From contig NC_092859.1 of the NCBI RefSeq assembly GCF_032062135.1, positions 113,950,561 through 114,014,560 of the forward strand: 64,000 nt of DNA. Direction: 5' to 3'. Positions 11,183 through 22,031 of the stretch are shown here, in pieces. Every line of letters begins with the position of its first letter. The stretch's first letter is position 1. The position numbers and the translations under genes were made by a program. The notes beneath the pieces are model-generated. The model was not told where the DNA came from, made no database searches, and worked only from the letters and a program-made list of their open reading frames with translations. The stretch comes from Pyxicephalus adspersus (Eukaryota > Chordata > Amphibia > Anura > Pyxicephalidae).

Positions 11183-13667
11183 ATATTAGAAAGGGATTCA
11201 AATATCTGCAGCAAGCACAAATGTGAATATAAAGCTGCCAATGGTCCTGGTAACCAAAACAATGAAAAAAAGGAAACTTCAGAACAGATCTCAACATGGC
11301 AACATTTTTGGGTGAATAATGTATATTGTACAAGTAAAGATTTTCTGTTTTAAGGTTCCCACTTCCTTGATTTATATATAACTAAACTGGGCTGTTCAGA
11401 TATTCTCAATCTGAGACAAGTAAAGGATTGAGTAAAGTCGTAAAGGATTTCCTTACCAGTTCATTTCAGAAGCCCACTGACAGTAGAGTCCAATCTTGCT
11501 GGTATAATCTCTAGATCACTTATTTGTAATTGTTTTGGGTATCAGGGGCTTGTAGTAATGTAGTATTTTTCACTGCTTGTATATTCATAACCTAAAATTC
11601 AACAGGGCAACATCTAGTAAAATCTACAACAATTTTTGTTTATTTGATTTCACAGAATGTTGGAAATCCTATCCTATAATAAGTTTAACCTCCAAATCCC
11701 AATGACAGCAGGTACTTCCTTGCATATCCAGACTTGGGTCTGTTGCACAAATCATACGAAATCCTTCCAATAGTTTGTGCAAATGAGAAAATCAAATAAT
11801 CAAGCCTGGGTGTATGGCTGGCTTATCACCTTACTAGAACACTAGAGTAATATTATGTAGTAACAAACCTCAACATGAACTGTTTGTATTTAATGAAAAA
11901 ACTACAGCTGATACATTTATTAAAGCATGTCTTTGTTTTGCTTCAAGTCAGAAGTTTATTTCTCTTGTTTTCTTTTAACTTTCGCAGCAGCAGTTTGCTG
12001 CTTCTGGCTTTATTTCATCCAGCCATACTGCAGATTAATGAATGTGAAAGACACAGATGTCTTTCTCTGAAAGCATAAAACTATATACACACACTAAACA
12101 TTTGTCACCTAAGACAAATGAGCATGATTGTTTTAGGGGAAAAATGTAACACGTGTACAGAGGTCCCCCAAAGTCATTTAGCAATCCACATGGCAGATTA
12201 CTAAAGACTGACTGGGAATGGGCGCTGTCATTTTCTGCCTGGGAGGATGCAGCGGGGTGCCTCCCGCTCATCCTCCCCCTCTATTCTCTATAGAACTAAA
12301 TGGTAATGTGTATACAGTGCTGTTCTACTGTTGCTAGAAACTTGATGTACATAGCTTAACTTGTGAATGGTGTGAGATTTAGAAACCAGCTTATTTCTAC
12401 ATTTTTTACTTTTGCATTTTCTGCCAACGTCAGGACACATGCAATTTTGGAAAGGTGTGCAGATGCTACCGAGGACTATACACAATGATAACACATTCAA
12501 TATGCCTATATACGGTGCATTTTTTCAAATTGTGTCCTTCCCACTTTTTAATCAATAATATTAGTCCCATGTCTATCTATTCTGAAAAAGAAATTCCTGA
12601 TCTGGCTTTACTTTTCCCACCCAGCCCAAGCAAGTGACTTCCCTTTGGATGTACAGTATTTTGAAAGGTTAAGCTAAATGCTAGGCTAATAGACATTGCA
12701 ATAGTAATAGGAAAGAGGCGTAATAAAACCAGAAGAAAGCTTTGTCTTCTAATGCATAAGTATGTAAAAATCTGTTAGGATATAGGAGGTGTTTGGCACA
12801 GAGCACTTGCTCTAATCTAGAATTCTCTGACAGCCATATGGAACAAAGAAGCATGATTTTCTTCTTGGTAATTACATCTGGCTCCATCTTACATGGCTGG
12901 GAATAAAAAGTATAGAGCATGTACAAAAGAACATTTTTATTCATGTGCTCCTAGAATGGCATGAAGTTTAAATTCCTGTTTAAGTTTAAGTTCCCCTTTA
13001 TTTTAGGTACTATGTTTATACCTTTTAATGTGTCCTATGAATTCCAAATAGTATTTTTCCACTGACTTGCTTGATCCTCTTTAGTTACTGCATAACAGCC
13101 AGCGCCACCTTGTGCGAGCTCTCATTACAACATACTTGCATTATAACATATTTGCAGATCTCCAAGAAGCAAAATTATGTTACTTATTCCTTATTCTGTC
13201 AGTTATACAACTTGCACAAAAAACAGACATGCAGGGCCGCCTGCTGTATACAGCAATAAACAAAGAGACGGAGCTTAGCTGTGAAAGGTACAACATTACA
13301 GTGATATAGATTTATTCAGACATTTAGCGTCTGAGCACGCAGAATTTTGTATTGTATGCAATGAAATACATAGATTGCTATAGACGGAAGGTGCATATAT
13401 GTTAAGGTGCAAGTCAGAAACCAATAAAGATTGCTGGAGATGTATGAGACAGTCTTATAGAACCTGAAATCCTAACAAGTTACCATAATGAAGCTAGATA
13501 TAGTCACAAATATATTTATGAGAACTATGTTGTCCAGCAGCACTTCCAGCTTGAAATATTAGAAGTTCTGCTTAGGATTACTAAGAGCTAACTGTGACTC
13601 ATATCTGTACCGTAATTTTAGGCCTAAGCAAGACAACTTGAAGAGAACCTGTCACTGTAGACTATAT
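11183..13667. other. Unassigned stretch with one GC-rich repeat-like patch
   Basis: No exon was recognised. A GC-rich patch at about 12225-12285, with 'GGGAGGATGCAGCGGGGTGCCTCC', looks like a fragment of a dispersed repeat but has no identifiable ends. Open frames at 11171-11353, 11875-12078, 12681-12944 and 13071-13309 lack domains. Confidence 0.45.
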
Positions 13668-14335
13668 TTTAGCTTTTCTCAACCTTTTTATTTCTGATAA
13701 ACCCTTGGAATAATTTTCATGTGTTGGGGAACCCCTACTACAACAAATTTTTGGAGGTTGATAAGGAAAAAAAACCCTCTTAAATGGATGCCACAATAGT
13801 GGCTAAAACACAGTCCTCTAAAAACATCTTTAGAGTCATGTAGCTGGCTTTACCAAGTTGGTTGGGCCCCTGACCTAAACAGGCATCATCATATAGGAGG
13901 TTGATTGGCCACAGATGGGGAATTCTGATTTCATTAAGAACATACAAGTTTTAGGTCAGTGACATAGTAGGAGAAAATACAGGACAATAATGAAAGGAAG
14001 AATAATGGAATCACAGGATTCTTGCAACTTAAGGACCAAATGAATCCAAAATCAAACAAGGCAAATTGTTGAACCAATCATGTTGAGTAGTCAAAATTAG
14101 AATTATTATCTTTGTAGCTGAAATTTAAAAAACCTATGCATGGCTTTGAGTTTTGTGTTACAGACTGATTTCCTGCAATTGTTTCCTTTTCCTATGTTTG
14201 TCCTTTTTCGTGTAGACACATAGTTCCCACTGTAATGCAGGGATGCTGGGTAATGTAGCTAAATATTGGCATGGGTTCCCCAAGACCTTAAAGGTGCAAG
14301 AGCTCCTCCATAGTAAAGTGGATGAGAAAGGGTTA
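13668..14335. mobile_element. Possible hAT-type MITE, degraded
   Basis: The left end TAGCTTTTCTCAACCTTTTT followed by 'AAACCCTTGGAATAA' resembles the left end of the element at 31987-32269. A candidate right end is 'GATGAGAAAGG' near 14323-14335, after 'GGTTCCCCAAGACC'. No target duplication is visible and the right boundary is uncertain. Confidence 0.3.
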
Positions 14336-15510
14336 TTTGGAGTGTGAAAAATGCAAAATGTTTGACCTGTCACCGGAACAGGGATAGATATCTAGGATAT
14401 AGGTTTCCATATGGGGAAAAACAATCAAAACCAACCAAGACTGAATTTTTTGGAAAATCCAGAGGTACGCAGCTGTCAATAAAAAAAAAGAGTTATGCCA
14501 TATTCTATCCAAAATTTAAAAAAAACATTAAATACACATCAATGCTATCTTTTCTTAATACAAGAACTTAGAAGGAGTGTGACTTTACACAGTTATGGCC
14601 ATATTTCTACCTTAGCTTTCAGTTTATATTGATATCTGACACTCTTGAGAGTGAAATTTTGAAATTACACTACACTAAGGTAAATGGTCATTTGAATGTA
14701 TTCCATTCTTTGTGATTAAACGTATGATGGGGGTGATAATTACTCAAAATTTAATCTCTGTGACCCCTGTATATCCTGAGTGATAAGTGAACTTACTACA
14801 TAGAGATACCAATTTACACTCAGGTGTCATTAAAAGCATTTGGACTTGCTAAGACATACAACCACATGCCTTTTGTAAATGCTAACACTAAACCGACAAA
14901 AATGCACAAGTTCACGGCTTCGTAAATGACCTTTAATGTTTTATCAAATCAGCTAAGTTAAAAGCAATTACTTTGTTGCTACAAACACTTGCTTAATTTG
15001 CAAATAGGCCAATTAAATTCTATTTAATGATATTAGATCACAAACAAAATCTGCTCGGTGAAAGCTTATGTGAAGACTCCTTAATTAGGTTCCAACATGG
15101 ATCATAACATTTTGAGATGTACTTAAATTTTGTGAAGGCAATATTAACTTCATGCACATTTTTAGTAGCATTTAAGGTTCCTTCTACTCTAGTAATTTGG
15201 TTTTCAAAATACCAGACACATTTTGTACTTTTTCTTATGCAGATTGTGTAAAATTTCCCATCAACATCTAAAAAATAGCAATTAGAAAAAGGGAAGTAAA
15301 TAAGTTGATCCTAGTAGCTGTCATTTGCTGTTTTTTTAATTCTTAACCTGCTCACATAAAATCCTTTTATATGATGAGGTTATGTGTTTTTTTTATTTTA
15401 ACGGGGCATTTTTTTTTATTTTAACGGGAACTGTGAATGGGCCTTTTAAAGGGCTAAACAAAGTAACAAAATATAGCATTGCTTGTTGTTACCAAATTTA
15501 TAAAATGGTA
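14336..15510. other. Unassigned, largely unique stretch upstream of the mariner
   Basis: No exon or transposon was recognised. The stretch 14925-15120 is a conserved-element candidate and is listed separately. Confidence 0.45.
14925..15120. promoter_or_regulatory. Possible conserved non-coding element with homeobox-like sites
   Basis: It contains repeated TAAT-core strings, including CCAATTAAATTC near 15008 and CCTTAATTAGG at 15079-15089, in unique-looking AT-rich DNA of the kind seen in vertebrate developmental enhancers. This is pattern-based inference only. Confidence 0.25.
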
Positions 15511-16769
15511 AAAGGGGGTGCTGAGAAGTTCCTGGCTTTGCCCCTTCCAGTGTGGGGACATATGACAGCCTAATATCTTAGTATGTAACTGTGCAAATAT
15601 CAGGTCTTTGCGATTCTTAAAACTGTTTTTTCTTTTAGTGAGAAGCTGTGATGGCAGAGGCACAAACAAGGTTCCTGTCAACGAGGTTACGAGCCGTCAT
15701 GAATATTTTGTTTCTCCAGGGAAAGTCAGCAAAGGACATTCACACTGAGATGTCACAAACACTGGGGGAGAAGTGTCCTTCCTACAGCTCTGTCAAAACC
15801 TGGATATCTCTTTTCAAGACTGGGCATTTCACCGTTGAAGATGAGTCCCGCAGTGGGCGCCCCCAACCTCAACTGACCCGGCAACCTGCAATGCTGTCCA
15901 TGAGCTGATTATTGAGGACCGGCGAATATCCGCAAAAAATATATTTGACATCTCATGGGAGCGTGTTGGGTTTGTTATCACCACTATCTTAGACATGCAC
16001 AAGCTTTCAGCGAAGTGGGTGCTGAAATGCTTGAACAGTGATCAGAAGAAGGAAAAAGTTATAGCATTCAAAGCCATTTTGGCCCATTTTGAAGCTGCAC
16101 AGGACTTTTAACTAGGCTAGTGACTGGGAATGAAACCTGGCTACACATACATGATCCTAAAACTAAGGAACAGTCAAAGGAATGGCGCCACAGCCGGTCC
16201 CCATGGCCGAAGAAGTTCTGAACCCAGAAATCAGCCAAAAAAAGTCATGGCGTCCGTTTTCTGGGACAAAGACGGTATTCTGTTGGTGGACTACATACTT
16301 CAGGGCTCTAGTATTACCAGGCAGTATTATGCTAGCTTACTAGACCAGCTGAAGGAGGAAATTAGGACAAAACGCCGTGGAAAGTTGACCAAAGGGATCC
16401 TTTTTTTGCAGGACAATGCACCTACGCACACGTCCAACGTTGTGGCTGCAAAAATTGAACACCCTGGGTTTTCAATTGGTCCACCATCCCCCCTACTCAC
16501 CTGACCCGGCCCCTTCGGACTCTTATCTGTTGCTGAATTTAAAGAAACACCTGAAGGGGCAATGTTTTGAGGACATTTATGACATCAAAGATGCTGCTGA
16601 GCGCTGGTTTGCGACCCAACCAAAAGACTTTTATTTGAATGGTCTAGAAAAGCTGCAACACTGTACCAAGTGCATCAGTCTCAGTGGAGAATATGTTGAA
16701 TAAATGTGTTGTTATAACTCTGGCTCTCCTCTTTCTGGGCAAAGCCAGGAACTTCTCAGCACCCCCTCA
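15511..16769 (+). mobile_element. Complete mariner element with perfect 31-bp TIRs
   Basis: The inverted ends at 15513-15543 and 16737-16767 match at 31 of 31 bases (they begin AGGGGGTGCTGAGAAG). TA dinucleotides at 15509-15510 and 16770-16771 are the expected target duplication, which makes the element 1259 bp, a usual mariner length. It contains one transposase gene (15651-16702), which is broken. The surrounding DNA is unrelated. Confidence 0.9.
15651..16702 (+). pseudogene. mariner transposase (DD34D type), inactive
   Basis: The ATG at 15651 follows the left TIR by about 110 bp. The N-terminal helix-turn-helix part is clear (CPSYSSVKTWISLFKTGHF, then DESRSGRP). The catalytic part follows: VTGNETWLH, KVMASVFWDKDGILLVDYI, LQDNAPTHTS and HPPYSPDPAPSD, ending with EYVE before TAA at 16700-16702. 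At least four frame changes (about 15890, 16110, 16225 and 16465) and in-frame stops break it. The first catalytic aspartate, expected in the family's GDE(T/S/K)W motif, is Asn (GNETW, about 16126-16137). The second and third aspartates remain, 34 residues apart, which fits the DD34D class. In life the enzyme would cut and paste the element at TA sites in the nucleus; this copy cannot encode it. Confidence 0.9.
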
Positions 16770-16966
16770 TAAAATTGCAAATTTCCAGTGGCTTTGGTAG
16801 GTAAAGCACACAAAGTACATGGCTAGTTCTACAACTGTTATTTTAAGTCTACCTAAATAAATGTAAGACTCAAACTTTTTTTTTTCTAGTTTTTGGATCA
16901 AGAATGGCAAGATTGCATTCAATTTTGTTTTAATCCAGATAGCCTTTCTAATGCAAGAGGATATTA

Positions 16967-16969
<3 letters not shown>

Positions 16970-17014
<45 letters not shown>
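16970..17014. repeat. (TA)n microsatellite
   Basis: About 21 uninterrupted TA dinucleotides. The overlapping open frame (16893-17078) is an artefact of the repeat. Confidence 0.95.
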
Positions 17015-17016
<2 letters not shown>

Positions 17017-18189
17017 ACTGTCACCACAACCTATGTCCCATTTGTAATTTTACCTCTTTTCCTGTAACAACAGATTAATGTTAGATTTCCAACCACTTTC
17101 TGTAGCAGATACAATGGTTATCAGCACAAATAATGAGGGAGAATCCTCCCACTGGGGAGCATTTAAAACCTGACAGATAATGCTAATTACATAATTCTGA
17201 CACAGATCTGAACTATTTTGCAATTAGAATTGGTTGAATCTAAGCTCACATTCTAAGTTAAAAAGCATGAAAGGTGCCCTCACTTAGAATCTTTCAACAA
17301 CAGACTGGCACATTGGAACACCCATCTCTGTCTTTACAGAGGGCTCCAATTGACATCGGGAATTACTAAGATGCAGCCTTTCATAATGTAATAACAGATA
17401 GATGCTGTTAAAATATATTCATATTGTTATTATATATTTGTGAAATTATGTGTCAAGACACAAATATAATAAAACATTTTATTATAATATATTAACCGAT
17501 AGCCCTCAGGGATAAAATAACAATATAATCACAAATAATGATTGTTAACCAAGTGAAATCACAGCATTTTGTTCCAGTTATACACAGGCATTTTTTCCCT
17601 AAATGTGGTAGTGTAAACATTTGCCTGTTCTCTTGGAGGAGAGGTGAACCACACAGAAAAAATGATTCGGAGTGCTCCCCCTATTTCTAGTGATTTTTAA
17701 CAAAATTAAATATTTTAAATTTAAAATCAGATTTCCCAATTGATCTGACCATATTCAATTCAACTTAGGTTTTTTTTAGTTCCACTCATCCCTTTGCCAG
17801 ATGATCTAACAATATTATATTATTTCATATTATTTACAAAACTAACAAAAACTTTTAAGCTTACATGCATTTAATGAATCACAGGTAATTTCAATACCAA
17901 ATAATTATTACATTATTACAAGTTTTATTGTAATACGACCCAACATTGATAATATAGTAACAGACTGCAGGCAATATTGTAAGATTGTAAACTCTTTAAT
18001 ATTAATAACAATAAAAATATTATTGTATTCAAAACAAGGTAGCAGGTCGATTTTCTCACATATTCCCACTTCCTGCATGTAGATAAAGTCAAGGTATGTA
18101 GCCAGTCTAGCTTCAGAGGATAATATAGAAACACCTTTATTTTAAAAGCCATCCAGGGGTTTAGGTACAGTTTAATAATCTCTCACAAT
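17015..18189. other. Unassigned AT-rich stretch
   Basis: Nothing recognised apart from very AT-rich patches, for example 17400-17510 with several near-palindromic TATA/ATTA runs. Confidence 0.5.
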
Positions 18190-18387
18190 GAGCTTGATTT
18201 ATTAAAGCTGGAGAGGATACCCTTTTATCAGTGAAGTTGGGTGATGGATCTGGTTCAGGATTGAAAACATTTACTAACTAATAACAAATGACTTTTAAGA
18301 GATCCATTCCAGGTTTGCTGGATCACCCACCTTCACCGATGAAAGTGTATCCACTTTAGTCTTGGAGAGCCTAATTTGATCAGGCCC
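18190..18387. mobile_element. Harbinger-like foldback MITE, copy 1
   Basis: The flanks are AAT at 18187-18189 and 18388-18390, a 3-bp target duplication. It shares the family body: 'CAGTGAAGTTGGGTGAT' on the left and 'GGATCACCCACCTTCAC' on the right, so the whole element is one long imperfect hairpin. The centre reads 'GATTGAAAACATTTACTAAC'. Same family as 21834-22031, 30348-30571 and 36763-36840. Three-bp duplications and GGGCC-type ends suggest PIF/Harbinger, by inference. Confidence 0.8.
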
Positions 18388-19342
18388 AATATATCTTGTT
18401 TTCTAGCATTAGGAGTCAACCTTTTAATCCATGGAATCACCAGTGCACTCCTCTTTTGACTACGTGCCTGTGCCTATACCAGTTGATATTACACTTCTTC
18501 ACCACCACCCTTAATTATGTTCCCAAGTTTCCATTCAAGTTGTTAAAAAAATTAAATGTAAATTCCCATTATTCAACTTCCAATATCCACCTGGATTTAC
18601 ACATTTGATTGGTTAGGTCCTATTTTATCTCTGTTCTTGTTAAATAAATAAAATGTGCTTACTGTAAAAAAGAGATTTACCTTTCAAAAGATTTAGTATA
18701 TTTCAAAACAATATACTAGCCTACATTCCACATTTGGGTTCCATAAAAAAATCTGCATAAATGTGGTGCATTCTTAACCTTCAGGCTTTAACTTTCCTTT
18801 GTGTCTGGTTTTTTATATAGAGGCATTTATCTTCTGCCAAACTGTATCCTTGCCTTTTGTTCAAGGTTGTCTTCACTGCTGTAACACATCAACAAATTCT
18901 CCTTTAGCCATACACCTTACTGGTCTCATTAGCTAAAACAATTCTCATTTTAAGTCATCTTTGGAAATACCACTGCACACCTAGTAAAATATAAAAGACT
19001 CAAGGACTTTAGAAAGTTTCAGTTATCATATGAAACTACAAAATAAATGGGCCATCAGCACATCAGCTTAGAACTTCATGTTTATTCTGTTATAACAATC
19101 CTACAGCTATTAATAGTAACGAGGTGACAGCAAGCCCCATTGGTTATGTTTTTTTTTCATGGTCAAGATGATACATTTTCAAGACATTATGCCTTGGAAA
19201 TATTCTGTTTCACTTGAGGACTATGAACATAACTTTACTATCTGTAAATAGAAGATTTTTTAAAAGAAAAAATATAGTTTAAATGATTTTTATTTTCTTG
19301 TTTTGGAAATGTTGTACTTGTGTGGACCATATGGTCACCAAG
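18388..19342. other. Unassigned stretch
   Basis: No recognised gene or repeat. Confidence 0.5.
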
Positions 19343-19377
19343 TCGCATGTTTCCCATTTGCAGAGAGACTTCTTCAG
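19343..19377 (-). repeat. Core motif copy B, diverged
   Basis: On the minus strand it reads CTGAAGAAG, a spacer, then GGGAAACATGCGAC, a diverged version of CTGAAGAAG ... GCGAAACGCGTC. The overlapping open frames on both strands (19238-19519) are accounted for by this non-coding repeat. Confidence 0.55.
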
Positions 19378-19654
19378 AGTTGTCCCACTCACACTCATCC
19401 CTAATGTTTTTCATGACATGGGCATTCTTGTGTCTCATATCCCAATCACGTTTCTTTTTTTGAACAAACATCTTCCTATTTCATGCCAATCACAGCCCCA
19501 AGTTAACTTAGTTTATTAATAATAAAATTTATACTAGTCTTTAGATATCTGGAGGCTCAAATTTAATCTTAATTTCATTATTCCTATTTCCAATTTTAGG
19601 TGGTAAGTTTAACAGTGTTTGGTTTAAACTTATATATAATTAAGTTAAATAAAT

Positions 19655-20640
19655 ATATAGGGTTGTTGATGCTCATAAAGCTGGGGAAGATACAAGACCA
19701 TCTCTAAGGAGTTTGGACTCCTCCAGTCAGTTAGATAGGTTGTGCACAAACAGAGGAAATTCAAGACTGCTGTTACCCTACCCAGATGTGACTGATCATC
19801 AAAGATACCTCCAGCTGCAAGGTGTGTAATAGTCTGACAGGTTATAAAGGAACCCAAGGCATCTTCTGAGCAACTGAAGTCATGTCTTACATTGGCAATC
19901 AGGAGTCCAATGAACAGGAATGGTTTGAATGACAGGGTAGAATGGAGAAAGCCACTGCTCTGTCACCAAAATATGGCTAACCACCTACAATTTACTAAAG
20001 ATTATGTGGACAAACCAAAAAGATACTGAAAGCATGTTATGTGGATGGATGAAGCCAAAATTGAAATTAACAGCCTAAACAAGGGACATTACATTTGTAA
20101 ATAAAAAAAAATAAAACTGCATTTCAGCATAAGAACATCATTCTATTTGTGAAACACGGCAGTGGGAGTGTTCTGATTTGGGCTTGTTTTGCTGTATCTC
20201 TGCCTGGATGGCTTGCCATCACTGATGGAACTATGCGTTCTAAACTTTACTAGATAATTCTAAAATAAAATATCAAGACATTTGTCCCTGAACTGAATCT
20301 CAAGAGACAATCGTTCATGCAGCAAGACAACAATCCTAAACACACAAGGCGTTCTACCAAAGAATGGTTAAAGGAGAAAATAATAAATGTTCTGGAATGG
20401 CCATTTCAAAGTCCTGACCTTTCAAAATCCAATTCAAAGTTGTGGAAAGACCAAAAGAAAGTGGTTCATGTGAGGAAACCGACGAACATCTAATATGTGA
20501 AGCTGTTCAGTACAGAGAAATGGGCTTTAATTCCTGCAGGATTGTGCATGTGCAGTCGAAGTGCAAGGATGTTCAAAAGTTACTGCAAAGTTTTCGTTGC
20601 AGTTATTGCTGCACAAAGGGGTAACACCAAATACAGAGAG
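19655..20640 (+). pseudogene. Tc1-like transposase relic (DD34E type)
   Basis: Pieces in changing frames follow Tc1 order. An N-terminal HTH part is broken (KTISKEFGL near 19697-19725). The first catalytic block is WMDEAKIEI near 20045-20070. A glycine-rich GSGSVLIWACFA-like stretch lies near 20160-20195, then QQDNNPKHTRRSTKEWL (20318-20370) and WPFQSPD (20399-20419). The C-terminus is VIAAQRGNTKY near 20600-20630. Both aspartates are kept. The final Glu of the usual NPIE motif reads Gln (NPIQ, near 20426-20437), so the copy is dead. Many frameshifts and stops show age. No terminal inverted repeats could be matched. Family role: cut-and-paste transposition at TA sites. Confidence 0.85.
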
Positions 20641-21833
20641 CACGATTAACTTACTTTTGCCCTAAGCAGATGGGTTATTGGTTAATTTTTTCTAAAAATA
20701 CACAACCAAATATCATTAATTTTTCATTTTTACTTAGATTTTCTTCATCTACTTTTAGAATTTGTTTTTAAATCTGATGATGTTTTAGGTCTCATTCATA
20801 TCAAAATTTTAAGGGATTTACAACTTTCAAGCATCACAGAATTTGAAAAGTTAAGTGAAATATCACACGTAGATAGACTAAACTACTTTAGTAAAGTAGT
20901 CTAAGCTGGCATTGTGGGTCATGCCATTAATGCTGCTCGTTTTTTAGGCGATTGATCAAATCAGTCTTTTGCTAAAAAAATGTATGACTAAAAACAAATC
21001 TGTTTTTAGGAATTTTCTGATATTTGTCTTTTCACAATTTGTGAAAAAGTAAATGTTGCCTTTTGGAGAGTTAATGAAAAAATCACAACCTTATGTGTTA
21101 TTGAACTATTTTTTGTCAGTAACACATTTTCTAATAAATCAGCATATTATGGCTGCTCAATTGGTGTTTGAACATAAGGTAAACTATGGGCAAGGCTGCC
21201 ATGGATGAGTTAGAGGGTGATTAAATGGATTTTGTGTCCTTTTGTTTTGGGCAAAAAATATAGTCGATGAATATATTACAACTTAGGAGAACTACTACTA
21301 TTGAATAATACATCAAGTTGACAGGTAATAACCCTGTGTACTATTAGGACATAATTTCCCTTTAAAATAGCTAGGTCGTTAGCGCTGTAGCCTATCAACT
21401 GATTTTTGGCTTAAGTAGTGGACACAATGAGACTGCAAGGCATGACATAACCTTGATTGTTTTATGTTGCTACTTCTGCTGGGCAAACAGTAGTTATTGG
21501 AAGACAATTACGGAGCCGTGAAGGGAGACATCTATTATCTGAAAATTGCTAATGACATAAAAAGACAAGTTACAATATCCTTAGAACAGCTGCATGAGTT
21601 TGGAGCCAAACATAGAGAAAACGATATATACACTTGGCCTTCATTACTGTTTTTACTGCCATTTCCAAAGCCTTGGTCAGTACAGGTACAGGTATATAAT
21701 ATCTCCTTAACTGCCATACATATTCATTAAAAGGTTTCTTACTTTAAGACATTAGTAAAGACTTCAACATCCTTAATTTTTAGTCTTACAGTGACATGGA
21801 CCAAATGGAAATTTAAACTCTATAGGCCTTATT
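20641..21833. other. Unassigned stretch
   Basis: An open frame at about 21494-21730 (77 codons, no ATG at its start) ends near a GTACAGGTATA string but has no known domain and a TAG just before its start. I do not call it an exon. Confidence 0.45.
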
Positions 21834-22031
21834 TATTACAGCTCTCTAATGCTGGAGAGGATACACTTTTATCAGTGAAGTTGGGTGATGGATCTGGTTC
21901 AGGATTGAAAACATTTACTAACAAATAGCAAATTACTTTTAAGAAATCCATTCCAGGTTTACTGGATCAACCAGGTTCACAGATGAAAGTGTATCTTCTC
22001 CAGCCTTGGAGAGTTTTAATAAATCAGGTCC
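21834..22031. mobile_element. Harbinger-like foldback MITE, copy 2
   Basis: The flanks are TAT at 21831-21833 and 22032-22034, a 3-bp target duplication. The left end has one change from the GGGCCTGATTTAT family end, and the right end is AATAAATCAGGTCC. The body is nearly the same as copy 1, including the shared 'GGTTCAGGATTGAAAACATT'. Same length as copy 1 (198 bp). Confidence 0.8.

Noticed and set aside
16893..17224. Open frame of repeated Tyr-Ile residues
   Set aside because: Produced by a (TA)n microsatellite; the same happens at 37003-37224 and 44375-44584.
19238..19519. Overlapping frames on both strands
   Set aside because: They overlap a diverged copy of the core repeat motif and show no protein family features.
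20641..21000. Right terminal inverted repeat of the Tc1-like relic
   Set aside because: No stretch here is a convincing complement of the sequence upstream of 19655.
21494..21730. Coding exon between acceptor-like CAG and donor-like CAG|GTAC
   Set aside because: A stop codon directly precedes the frame, there is no known domain, and both sites are weak.
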